A stretch of DNA of 64,000 nucleotides from Sanderia malayensis (lineage: Eukaryota; Cnidaria; Scyphozoa; Semaeostomeae; Pelagiidae). The DNA lies in NCBI GenBank assembly GCA_013076295.1, contig RQOL01000024.1, positions 1,860,001 to 1,924,000 of the forward strand, in the 5' to 3' direction. The notes below the pieces were generated by a model that made no database searches, was not told where the DNA came from, and was given only the letters and a program-made list of their open reading frames with translations. Below, in pieces: positions 49,807-59,363 of the stretch. The position numbers and the translations under genes were made by a program. Each line of letters opens with the position of its first letter. Position 1 is the stretch's first letter.

Positions 49807-50310
49807 GATTGAACTTCACTTCTTCTCGGAGCAGCAGCTGAACATTGTCAGTAAGAGAGAATCAAAACTTGAAATATCGGCTGGAGCTGAAAGGTTCGCA
49901 TCGGTTGAGTCTTAATGGATCAAAACAGTCGCCAGAATACTGGGGTGGTTTGCAAGAATTGGAGATTGGAGGAACGACTGAAGATGCTAAAGAACCAATG
50001 GATTATTGATGCTGTATAATCAATTAAGTTGAGAATACTTGAGCAAGGAACGTAGGTTTATTAACAGGTAGTGTTTTTCAATGGAATGAGCAAATGTTTC
50101 TGGTTGTTCAAATCTTTTTTAATTCACCTTTTGATATATTGTATGCGAGTGGACGGTACAGTTAGAAAATCAGAATTTGATACAGGATCCAAAGTTTACT
50201 TTTTTTCGCACTAACTGGCTCCTTGCTACTGTCCACAGCTGACATGACATAATGATGCCAAGAGAAATAGGCTGAGTATCAAAACATTGTAATATGCTCT
50301 TCTCTAACGG

Positions 50311-50385
50311 ACGAGGCAGTGGTCCACTGGCAAATCACTTGCAAGCTGATCTGCAGACCACTGGTTCGAAGCCGGGTCAGAGCTT
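50311..50385 (+). repeat. tRNA-derived SINE head or tRNA pseudogene
   Basis: A-box-like GTGGTCCACTGG and B-box GGTTCGAAGCC are about 45 bp apart in a tRNA-like layout. The cloverleaf pairs poorly. GACCACTGGTTC is shared with the sequence before array 2, so the tRNA-like head and the TGCGCA array appear to travel together. Confidence 0.5.
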
Positions 50386-50457
50386 GTACCTTTTATATAT
50401 TTGACAAATATATTGTAAGTCGCTGTTCGGTATAAGTAAGTGCATGAATATGGTCAT

Positions 50458-50995
50458 ATTGTGGGTGTGCCTGCGCAGTACCATATACTGGCTACTGCGC
50501 AGGAGCATACTTGACGTAATTGTTCTGGCTGCCAGGCAGTTGGATCGAGAGGCTAGGGTTAGGGCTAGGGTTAGTGTAAGGTCTATAGATGCCTAAAGGT
50601 GGGTGCGCCTGCGCAGTACGATACACTGGTTACTGCGCAGGAGTATACATGACGTAATCATACAGGCTGCCAGGCAGTTGGATCGAGAGGTTAGTGTTAG
50701 GGTTAGGGTTAGGGTTAGGTCTATGCATGCCCAAAGGTAGGTGTGCCTGCACAGTCTGATATACTGGCTACTGCGCAGGGGTGTACATGACGTAATCATT
50801 CAGGCTGCCAGGTATTTGGATTGAGAGGTTAGGGTTAGGGTTAGGTCTATGGATAATGTTGGAGTGCCTGCGCAGTACGACATACTGGTTATTGCGCAGG
50901 AGTATACATGACGTAATCATACAGGCTGAGGATTGAGAGGAAAGGTGGGCGGTTGTGCGCATTAGCCTATTCCCTGGTACTGCGCATTAGCAAGC
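50458..50995 (+). repeat. Tandem array of TGCGCA/TGACGTAAT/TTAGGG units (array 3)
   Basis: Four units of about 125-140 bp (from about 50461, 50598, 50737 and 50863) and one short last unit (from about 50943). Paired TGCGCA motifs are 24-25 bp apart, and TGACGTAAT follows in the full units. GGCTGCCAGGCAGTTGGAT is a segment special to this array, then TTAGGG runs. In the third unit the first motif is mutated to TGCACA and in the fourth the second remains TGCGCA. The last unit (TGCGCA at 50956 and 50981) lacks hexamers and adjoins the NUDC 5' end. Confidence 0.9.
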
Positions 50996-51066
50996 ATGAA
51001 AATTGCATTTTTTGATTATCTGCAGTCGACAGTGAACTTTATTTTTATATCCTTATCCATTGCAAA

Positions 51067-53250
51067 ATGACTCAATCAAATGAAGAAAGGTTTGATGGAA
51101 TGCTTCTAGCAATGGCTCAGCAACACCAAGGGGGTGTTAAAGAGGTGAGATATTGACTTCTTTTCGCGTGTAGTGCAGTGCATACTTTTTGAATTTACTA
51201 TGTTTGGCATCATGGGCAACTGGCATCGCCCCCTTCTTAATATCGTTGTGCCCATATTAATTTTAATTCTTCTTTTAATATGATAGCTGTTAGACACGAT
51301 ATTTAGCTTTTTACGAAGAAAAACAGATTTCTTCACTGGTGCAGAGAAGGGATCAGCTGAAAAGGTATAGATATTCAGTATTTTTCTTCAAGCTTTTTTC
51401 AACCGACTTTCTAGCGACAAAGTTTGCTTCAGCTTTTCTCTGACGTCAATTTATGTTTTAGCTTGTTATGAAAATATTAAAAGACCACGAAAGTATCGCT
51501 TTAAGGGTAAGATTTTCATGGTTGTTGTATGTCTACCTTAGGATGTATGGAGTTGAAAAACTTCACGTTGTTTCATCTGGCCTTGTTTGTACACGTGGTC
51601 ATGGATTATTTCTCTGATTTTAAGTGAAGAGTTAAAAATGCTGTCATGAAGATGAGATCAATACTTTCTCCCATGTAGATTTATATTGTTGATGTATTTT
51701 TAGAAAAGAAAGGAGGAAGATAAAGAAAAAGAAGACAGAATAAAAGAACGTCAAATGAAAAGTAAAGCTGCAGAAAATAAGACTCAGAAACCCAGTCCGA
51801 AAATTCAGGAAATAACTGAAGAAGAAGCCAAGGAGATTGAGGAGACGATCAAGAAAGAAAAAGAATCAATATCTAGCATTAAGACTGAAGCAAATCATGT
51901 TGAATCTGAGAAAAAAGAAACTAAAAATGCAAGTTACTTATTTATTCTTGTTTTGTTCTGTAAGATTTGCTATGCATTTCTTTATTGCTTGAAGTTCTTA
52001 GACTTTTCTGATTTTTTTTTCATAAAGGTTAGCACGTCAGATGATGAGGAAGATGAAGACGCAAAAGGAAAAATGAAACCAAACAATGGAAATGGTGCAG
52101 ACCTTCCAAATTACAGATGGGTTCAGACTTTGGGTGAAGTAGATGTATGCACAGTGCTGGATTCATATTAATTTTTTGAGTATTTGTAGAATGTTGTTCA
52201 TTTTAAATTTATCTATTCTTTCAATATTTGTTACAGATATATGTTCCACTGAATATAAGTTTTCGCGCCAAAGGAAAAGATTGTGTTGTTGAGATAACAC
52301 AAAAGGTTTTGTCTAAAGTTTTTGATTTTCTTCATTTTTCCAAATGAGCAGCCTTTCCCCCCTAAAAATCATGCTGTAGTCATCACGTTTATCTTTTTAG
52401 CATATTAAAGTTGGTTTAAAAGGTCACGATCCAATTTTAAATGGTGAAATGTCAAGAAAGGTGATTGCATTTTTTCTTTTTATCATTATTAGCAACAATA
52501 ATATCAGTTAATTAATTTGTTGCTTCTTGCTTTGCAGATTAAACAGGAGGAATGTTTCTGGGTGGTTGAAGATGGAAAAATTATACATATCACTTTAGAA
52601 AAGGTTTTTTTGGATAATCCCTTTTAAAGTTTAAAATTTTAGAGCAATGTACTACTCAGTTGTAAATATTTAATATTATGATTTTAAATGATTTTTAATT
52701 CTTCAGATAAATCAGATGGAATGGTGGAATCATGTGTTGGTGACAGACCCAGAGATCAACACAAAAAAAGTTCAGCCAGAAAATTCAAAGGTTACATAAT
52801 ATATTTTAAAAATTTATTTAACTCTGATTTCTATAAGTTCCGATATCTCTTTATATATTTTTGTGACGTTATCAATTTAAATTTAGTTATCTGATCTGGA
52901 TGGGGAAACTAGAAGTATGGTTGAGAAAATGATGTATGATCAGCGACAGAAAGAGGCAAGTTTTTTGCATTGACAACAGTCAGCCAGATCTCTCTTAACT
53001 TCGATTTTCTTTATTATTTTGATCTTACAACTAATTGTAGAATAATTAAATGTTTCATTATAGATGGGTTTACCCACATCAGAAGAACAGAAGAAACAAG
53101 ATCTGCTAAAAAAGTAAACATTGAAATATTTTTTTTGATAATATGATGACATGATTTGTTTGTAACTTGCTCATTAAGATTATACTCTTTGTTTTCAGGT
53201 TTATGGAGCAACACCCTGAAATGGACTTTTCAAAGGCAAAATTTTCATAG
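51067..53250 (+). CDS. NUDC: Nuclear migration protein NudC
   Basis: HSP90 cochaperone that stabilises LIS1 and the dynein pathway. Twelve exons: 51067-51144, 51287-51364, 51462-51506, 51704-51928, 52028-52144, 52237-52305, 52401-52460, 52538-52603, 52707-52790, 52887-52955, 53064-53113, 53199-53250; 330 aa against 331 in human. N-terminal part: [18 protein letters not shown] and [16 protein letters not shown]. Middle: a Lys/Glu-rich coiled coil (exon 4). CS domain: [70 protein letters not shown]-terminus: [13 protein letters not shown] and [15 protein letters not shown]. Introns 4 and 10 start with GCAAGT instead of GT; both fit the known minor GC-AG class and are the only way to keep frame and homology. 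Array 3 lies directly upstream. Confidence 0.96.
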
Positions 53251-53578
53251 AACAGGGATTTAATTAATGAATAGGTAAGAAGCACATCTTTGCAGATAAA
53301 TGTTATGTTTCAAAAAAGTTATGTTTGATTAACTTTTTCTGTTTTGTGAAAAATGTTGCATATGTGATGTGAAGTAAAATGAAGTTTTTTTAATTCAATG
53401 CTTTTGGTTTTATGAGTTCATGTTTAGAAAAGTTTAGCAGAAAATAGATACAATAATTTTGTGATTTTCAAATTTGATAATTGCATACAACAACTTTACA
53501 TTAATGTTTGATAACAAATTTATATAACCCAGTGCTTATCTATGGCGTATATTAGGATGTTCCATGACGAATAATTTT
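53251..53578. other. Convergent intergenic stretch NUDC / SH3BGRL3
   Basis: AT-rich 3' flanks of two convergent genes; nothing else seen. Confidence 0.5.
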
Positions 53579-54195
53579 TTACTTAAGCTTCAAAAATTCT
53601 TCCAATGTATCGCCCTCTAATGCATCATCGAATGCGTTGTAATCCTAAAAAATAAAAAAAAAGCAAATACACATTATTACTTTCTACTTTTAAAAGGTCA
53701 GACAATCAAGTTGATTTTTTTTACGAAATTGAACAAAAAAGACAACATTATAAATTGTGTGTAAGCTAACTTACCCCGCAATATTCATTGCCATTGCACA
53801 ATTGTGGGGGCAGGGCTGATGGGTTGCCTGCAAGCTCTCTCATCTTTTGTTTTTCCTCATCCGAAGCTGCGATATCAATTGCTATAAATGGAATCTTTTT
53901 GCTTTCTAAAACCATGTCAATTCTTTGTTGTTGTTTCTTTATCTGAGAAAACAAACGTAGAGACATGTTTTGTTAGAGAAAGGGAATTTAGTTTGTGTAG
54001 TTTTCGGAAAGAAAGACTTTCCTGAATTTTTGTTTTGCATTCCTTGTCGATCGAACGATTCACGATAATATTTAATATTTTCTTCCCCGAACTTCAGGCC
54101 TGTTAACAAACAAGAACAGAAACAACAACATAACTTTAACTCACTTCCATGTTGCTTGAGACAGATGAAATGTAGAAATATATAGTTCCAGACAT
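53579..54195 (-). CDS. SH3BGRL3: SH3BGRL3-like thioredoxin-fold protein
   Basis: Small glutaredoxin/thioredoxin-fold protein without the catalytic CxxC pair; the family regulates signalling and cytoskeleton. Exons 54195-54145, 53942-53775, 53644-53579; 94 aa against 93 in human SH3BGRL3. Matches: start MSGTIYFYISSVSSN, then IKKQQQRIDMVLESKKI, MRELAGNPSALPPQ, NGNEYCGDYNAF, and end LEEFLKLK. The MRALAGNP-type block and the QEFLKL ending separate it from SH3BGRL and SH3BGRL2. It is the last member of the minus-strand head-to-tail cluster, 796 bp after RAB39. Confidence 0.94.
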
Positions 54196-54990
54196 GTTGT
54201 CAATTTGTATGCAGCAAACAGCTAAAGTACTTGAATTTCCAGTTGGATCTCTCTCTCTCCGCGAATTACCAAGGAAGTGCAAAATTAAGCAGGGCGTTTT
54301 TCAATAAAAGCCCAAACCAATTTCATTTGAATTCTTGAATAATTGGCCAACCATATTTTGAAGGAAGTCATTGATGCGTTGCTGTATTGTTTGGGTTACC
54401 CTTGTTGTTATGTATTTATGATTTGAAAAGAGCCATGTTTTATAAAAGGGAGGTGAAGGCTTTGAATAATGACCTTATGACCACTCTCTATCTGCGTCAT
54501 GAGTCCCAAAGGATCGTCGCCAAGGTCGTTAAAACACACAGTTTCTTTTACGCATTATTGCATTGATGTACAATTATTTTATATGAAGTTTACGAGAGGT
54601 TCAAAGAATATACAAGCAGTTTTTGAAGAAATTGTATAATGGAGTTGGGAGAGAATCTTGTTGCTGAACAATTTGTAGCAGAATATTTCGCATGACATTA
54701 AAATTGGACAAGAAAATAGCGTCTAGAAAGGTAAGGAGTTGAAATATTATGTCGTTCTGCGTAACCAGATGATAACACGTAGGGGTTTTTTGAGTTAGAA
54801 AAAGAAATGGTTTTACAAGAAGCACGTTTTAAATCATACTACCTTAAATTATTAAGATGTATATTTTCAATTCGATTAAACATAACTCTATTAAAACATT
54901 GCATATTTCAATTCATTCATTCAATATTATAGATACATAAAATATATATAAGGATAGGAAAAAATAATTTTGCAAATTGAAAGATGGCAG
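54196..54990. other. Intergenic DNA between RAB39 and SH3BGRL3
   Basis: It holds the SH3BGRL3 promoter. No other feature recognised; a short minus-strand frame at 54601-54825 lacks support. Confidence 0.4.
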
Positions 54991-56079
54991 TTATCTACAG
55001 CAGCGTTTTGGAGTAGAAGAAACCTCGTCTAAACGTTCTTGAGATAAATAAAACCCTCCAGGTCTGAAGGGAACAGTTTTTATTCCGTCCCACCCATCTT
55101 TCTGGTTCATTTCACCACGTTGAAGTCTGTGAAGTATCTCTTTTGCTACACTTAGAAATGCTTCTTCAACATTACATAGAATTTTTGCTGAAGTTTCCAA
55201 AAATAGCATATCATGGGCATTTGCGAATGCTTCACCTTCTGATGTTGTTACTTCTCTTTGAAAATCCAAATCTACTTTATGGCCAACTAATAAAAATACG
55301 ATATCTTGCTCGTTCGTGCTCTGTTTTGCTTCATACAGCCAATCTCTAACATGTTCAAAAGATTCTCTGTTCGTAATATCGTAGACTACCAAACACCCAG
55401 CACAATTTCTATAATATGAACGTGTTATTGACTTAAATCTCTCTTGACCAGCTGTGTCCCATAACTGTAATTTCACTCTGATGTTCTCTAAAATTACAAC
55501 CAGAAATATTTCAATATGATTGTTTAAAAGTACGAAATTAGAAAGCAACCTTTATTTATTAACATTGTTCACTGCGGCATAGGTTCGAGCCCCATGGCTC
55601 ACAGCCTCGCCCCCAGGGCCTTCCTTTAACAATACAGAAAAGAAGCCATTTTGATTTGACAATCATCTGGTCTTTGTCCTGCTCTTGTTTGAGTAAATAC
55701 CGTCATCCACCATCAGTTGTTTTGTTATTGTGCCGAATAACATGAAGATATCATTCCCCAGACAAAAAGTGTTATTCGGCAGATCCATACCCAAAGCATA
55801 AATAGTTCAATAATTTGAGTTTAATGATAAATTTGCCTATTTGCGAGAAATATCATACTTAAAACTAGGCCTCAAATACATCTCTTTTCACTTACCAGAC
55901 AAATCGACGATGCGAACGTGGAAATCAACGCCAACTGTTGGATCAGAACTTTGAATAAACTGGCCTTCAGTAAATTGTCGAAGCAAGGATGACTTCCCAA
56001 CTGTACTGTCTCCAATTATGATTACCCTAAACTGATAAAAATATTTTGGTCCATGTTTTTGACTCATTGCAAAAGACAT
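54991..56079 (-). CDS. RAB39: Rab GTPase, Rab39 type
   Basis: Small GTPase of endolysosomal and autophagy traffic. Exons 56079-55896 and 55487-54991; 226 aa. P-loop GDSTVGKS (residues 23-30), switch I DPTVGVDF, switch II WDTAGQERF (71-79), base-recognition GHKVDLD, and SAK-type ETSAK. HxKD as GHKVD is a Rab39 hallmark (GHKCDL in human), and YQFRVIIIGDSTVGKS plus FTEGQF and SDPTVGVDFHVR agree. The C-terminus is KRCCR: cysteines in an XCCX arrangement rather than the CXC of vertebrate RAB39. XCCX is a known prenylation layout, so function is probably kept. The start is ambiguous between ATGs at 56079 and 56067. The gene is downstream of SNAP29 on the same strand. Confidence 0.92.
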
Positions 56080-56693
56080 AACATGCAAAACAATTTTAGG
56101 ACACCAAATGTGAATTCATTTTAACAATCGTGGTGTGATAACACAAAGACGTCTTCACAATAAGATGTGATGTTATTTCAGCCCCAAGCCCTAAAACCCC
56201 AAAACCCCAGCTGAGGAACTCTCGTACGACAATTTTGCATAATTTCTAATAAAAAATTGGTGCATTTTACTAACGTAAAAATATTTTCTGCAAGTGATAA
56301 CTTTCTCTGAAACAATCTCTTTCATAAGATGAATAAAATTTTTTATATATTTTTCTATTTAGATTTCAAAGAAAATCTCTAAAATCCTCTATTTAAACCC
56401 ACTGCTAACTCAAGAGCAAACATATTTTGCCAAATATTTGCAAATTTTTCATAAGCTGTTGGTTTTATTTGCTAAGCATGAACACATCTATTAAAAAACT
56501 CACATACTTTTTCATTTTAAACACAATATATATACCAAAAAGTATATGTATAATATATAGGGTATCTTTAAATAAAATAAAAACAATTTTTGATGCACTA
56601 CGAACATAGTAAGGAATATCTCAAATTAACCTGCATTCACATCACATAACCAACAATTATTAAAAATAACACATAATAATTTAAAACATTTTG
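56080..56693. other. Intergenic DNA between SNAP29 and RAB39
   Basis: AT-rich; only untranslated and promoter sequence of the two flanking genes is expected. Nothing else seen. Confidence 0.4.
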
Positions 56694-57350
56694 TTATCGA
56701 AGTATTTTGTTAATTCTTTTACCAGAATCTTCGACTTTTTTATCAGCCTCTGCGGCCTTGTAAGAGACGCGATCTATGATATCATCATGTCTATCCAAAG
56801 TATCTCCCATGAGCAGGGCATGTCCCTTTAGTTCTGACAACCCTGCCATCATGTTATCTAGATTTCTATCGATAATTACATCTGTGTCTCGTGAGTCTGA
56901 AAACATTTCATCAAAATTGTTGCTCGATCTTCCACCAGGTTTCACTGTGTCATCCATTTTGCTGTCCTGCGAGGGAACTTTTTTCGAGCTGCCAGCTAAC
57001 GATGGCTGTGGTGATGGCTGAACTGGTTGTACAGGTTTGCGAAAATAATTACCAATTGTACCCCAGATACTCTTTAATGATGTCAACTGTCTATTTGCTA
57101 CTGCTATATCAGTGTGGATCTTGTCCAAATTAGCCTCTGTTCTGTACAACGATTCTTCTTGCCTTGCCAATTCTTCTTCGGTTTTTTCTGCAACTTGTTT
57201 CGACTCTTCAATCATTATCTGCGATCTTTTCGTACTCTGTACCATTCTGTCTTTATAAAGACGTTTTTCTTGCTCTATTCTTGCAAGCTCCCCCGAATTA
57301 ATTTCTTCAAAGTCATCGTCAAAAGGATTCCCATCTCTTTTGGTCGCCAT
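56694..57350 (-). CDS. SNAP29: SNAP-29 Qbc-SNARE
   Basis: Soluble Qbc SNARE that drives several fusion steps, including autophagosome-lysosome fusion with syntaxin 17. Intronless frame, 218 aa (human 258). It starts with the NPFDDD motif typical of SNAP-29. The first SNARE helix spans roughly residues 45-105 (EELARQEESLYRTEANLDKI). An NYF-containing linker with Pro/Ser-rich sequence follows, and the second SNARE helix is at about 160-216 (LDNMMAGLSELKGHALLMGD, then DDIIDRV). The Cys-rich palmitoylation linker of SNAP-25 is absent, as expected for SNAP-29. It lies 267 bp downstream of RTN4IP1 in the same direction. Confidence 0.93.
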   Translation of the reverse strand: MATKRDGNPFDDDFEEINSGELARIEQEKRLYKDRMVQSTKRSQIMIEESKQVAEKTEEELARQEESLYRTEANLDKIHTDIAVANRQLTSLKSIWGTIGNYFRKPVQPVQPSPQPSLAGSSKKVPSQDSKMDDTVKPGGRSSNNFDEMFSDSRDTDVIIDRNLDNMMAGLSELKGHALLMGDTLDRHDDIIDRVSYKAAEADKKVEDSGKRINKILR

Positions 57351-57616
57351 TTTATTGTTTTGTTTCGTTTCGTTCCACCATCAAACCAAATCAAACTGTG
57401 GTGATCAATGGTGGTGATACAGAGTTATACTCTATATAACACACACCAAATATACAGAAGGCTTCCCTGTGCTCTTCCAAGGGATAGGGGTGGCAAATGA
57501 CTTTTCGGAATGCAGATAATTTTCAAAAACAAAAAATAATCAAACAAAATATCGATATTTATTATTCAGCATTAAAACATTAAAATCCCATCATAGAATG
57601 TTTTGTTATATATAAG

Positions 57617-58771
57617 TTATTTTGAGCAAACAATGTCTTCTTTTATGATTATATTAACTTTCCCCCTTGTTCTTCCACTGTCTACCAAATCATGAGCCTC
57701 CTTCATTTGATCTAATCTATAATTACTGTCAATAACTGGACGTATTTTCCCAGCATCAACTAATCTTGCTGTGTTTTCTAAAAATCTCATGTCAGGCATG
57801 CCAACAATCGGACTGAACTTGATTCCATGTGATTTTCTTGCATCTGATTTCATTGTATTTAGCCATGAGATGAATTGCATGGTGCCTCTAAATACCCCTG
57901 ACTTATCTGTATTGCCAATCCAAGGCAAATTAAGGGTCAAATAACGGCCCCCTTCTTTGAGAACCCCATATCCAGCTTTGCGGTCAGCATCTGCCATGTT
58001 GACACAATCAAGGTAAATATCAAAATCATTTAGAATATCTTTGAAATTATCCTTTTTATAATTGATGACTGTATCTGCTCCAAGTTGGCTGCAAATTTCG
58101 ACATTTTTATCACTGCATGTCACAGCTATCTCTTCTGCCCCACTCAACTTCAATAGCTGGATAAAAAACGTACCAACACCCCCAGAACCCCCATTTATAA
58201 AGACTCTTTTCCCAGTGAAGTCACCATTTTTTGCACCTGAACTCTTGACAACTGCTGCAACTGTGACAACGACTTTGGGAAATGTTCCTGCTACATGAAG
58301 GGGTATGGAAGTGGGGGCAGGTGTAATGCAACCTTGATCAATGCAAATAAATTCAGCCCAACTTCTCCCTGCTGGGGCAAAACCCCACACTTTGTCCCCA
58401 ACCTTGTATTTAGCATTCTGTCCTGTCTCCACAACTTCACCCGCAAATTCGCACCCAGGGCAGATAGGAAAATCGAACCTTTCTCTGGTCAATAACTCAA
58501 ATAATCTTTTACCAGACCCAGTTCTTTGTTGACAGTCAAGAGGGTTGACAGATGATCCGTATATCTCCACCAATACTTGCTTCTTCTTTGGTTTTGCGAC
58601 TTCATATGATGACGAATACTCCAGAACATCGCTTCCTCCAAATGCATTCTGCACTATTGCATTACATGTTGTTGACTTGTATAAAAATGTTGTTATTCTC
58701 CAGCCTTGTTGACAATTTCTTGTCAAGATTGTTGAAGAAGGAATCAGTCTCTTTATCATCCGAGAAAACAT
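57617..58771 (-). CDS. RTN4IP1: Reticulon-4-interacting protein 1, mitochondrial oxidoreductase
   Basis: NADPH-dependent quinone-oxidoreductase-like enzyme of the MDR family; in mammals it is mitochondrial, linked to coenzyme Q synthesis and optic atrophy. Intronless, 384 aa (human 396). The first about 35 residues are basic and Ser/Thr-rich without acidic residues, a likely mitochondrial presequence. Family motifs: VLVEIYGSSVNPLDCQQRTG, FPICPGCEFAGEVVETG, GDKVWGFAPAGRSWAEF, and the nucleotide-binding GGSGGVGTFFIQLLK around residue 195. LGADTVINYKKDNF, IYLDCVN and GGRYLTLNLPWIGNTDKSG follow. No zinc-binding cysteines of alcohol dehydrogenases. It is the second gene of the minus-strand cluster. 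Confidence 0.95.
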   Translation of the reverse strand: MFSRMIKRLIPSSTILTRNCQQGWRITTFLYKSTTCNAIVQNAFGGSDVLEYSSSYEVAKPKKKQVLVEIYGSSVNPLDCQQRTGSGKRLFELLTRERFDFPICPGCEFAGEVVETGQNAKYKVGDKVWGFAPAGRSWAEFICIDQGCITPAPTSIPLHVAGTFPKVVVTVAAVVKSSGAKNGDFTGKRVFINGGSGGVGTFFIQLLKLSGAEEIAVTCSDKNVEICSQLGADTVINYKKDNFKDILNDFDIYLDCVNMADADRKAGYGVLKEGGRYLTLNLPWIGNTDKSGVFRGTMQFISWLNTMKSDARKSHGIKFSPIVGMPDMRFLENTARLVDAGKIRPVIDSNYRLDQMKEAHDLVDSGRTRGKVNIIIKEDIVCSK

Positions 58772-59363
58772 CTTTATAATTTTGCGTTTTTCAAATTGTC
58801 TTTAATTTGTGTCCTTTAATTAAAAAAAATATTTAAACATTAAAACGTTAACGAATATGAAAGCTCAGAATATTCATTTGACATGTTTTACATATAACCA
58901 AAATGTTGTTACAACGACCTTTGCTACGATAAGATGGCCTTTCAAAGGTTGAGTCAAAATCGTCACAACAAAAGGCCTTACTTGAAATGAAAGCACGTGG
59001 CACCCAAGTCCACAGAGCTTTGTGCATATAATTCCACTTGAGAAAGTCAATTACTGCAAGAAACCAAGCTCAACTAATTTATCGATAGTTTATATTTTGT
59101 CTTTTCAACTCACGAGCATTGCATCAACCGCTCATGTTTGAGAAAAGGGTAAACAAAGAAAGAGCTCATTTAGTTAATTCAATCAACGCCGCAACAGGGC
59201 TGCCACATTAACATTTTGGTTCGATCCCAAATTAATGGCATATAGTATAATAATCGGACCCTAAGATCCAATTCTCCAATAAAATTGAAAATAACAAAAT
59301 TTGATCTGATATGACTATATTCTAAATATAGTCATAATAAAATTTAAAATAACTCTTATAAGT
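58772..59363. other. Intergenic DNA between the D-amino-acid oxidase and RTN4IP1
   Basis: It contains a small hairpin (59311-59335) and no further gene. It includes the RTN4IP1 5' flank. Confidence 0.4.
59311..59335. repeat. 11-bp perfect hairpin downstream of the oxidase
   Basis: ATGACTATATT and AATATAGTCAT with a 3-base loop, 29 bp past the oxidase stop codon in its 3' flank. Confidence 0.75.

Noticed and set aside
51755..52171. Continuous 138-aa frame spanning NUDC exons 4 and 5
   Set aside because: It reads through a stop-free GC-AG intron; the 33 intronic residues are absent from NUDC homologues.
55570..55610. tRNA gene suggested by AGGTTCGAGCCCC in the RAB39 intron
   Set aside because: Only a B-box-like stretch; no A-box at the right distance and no cloverleaf.
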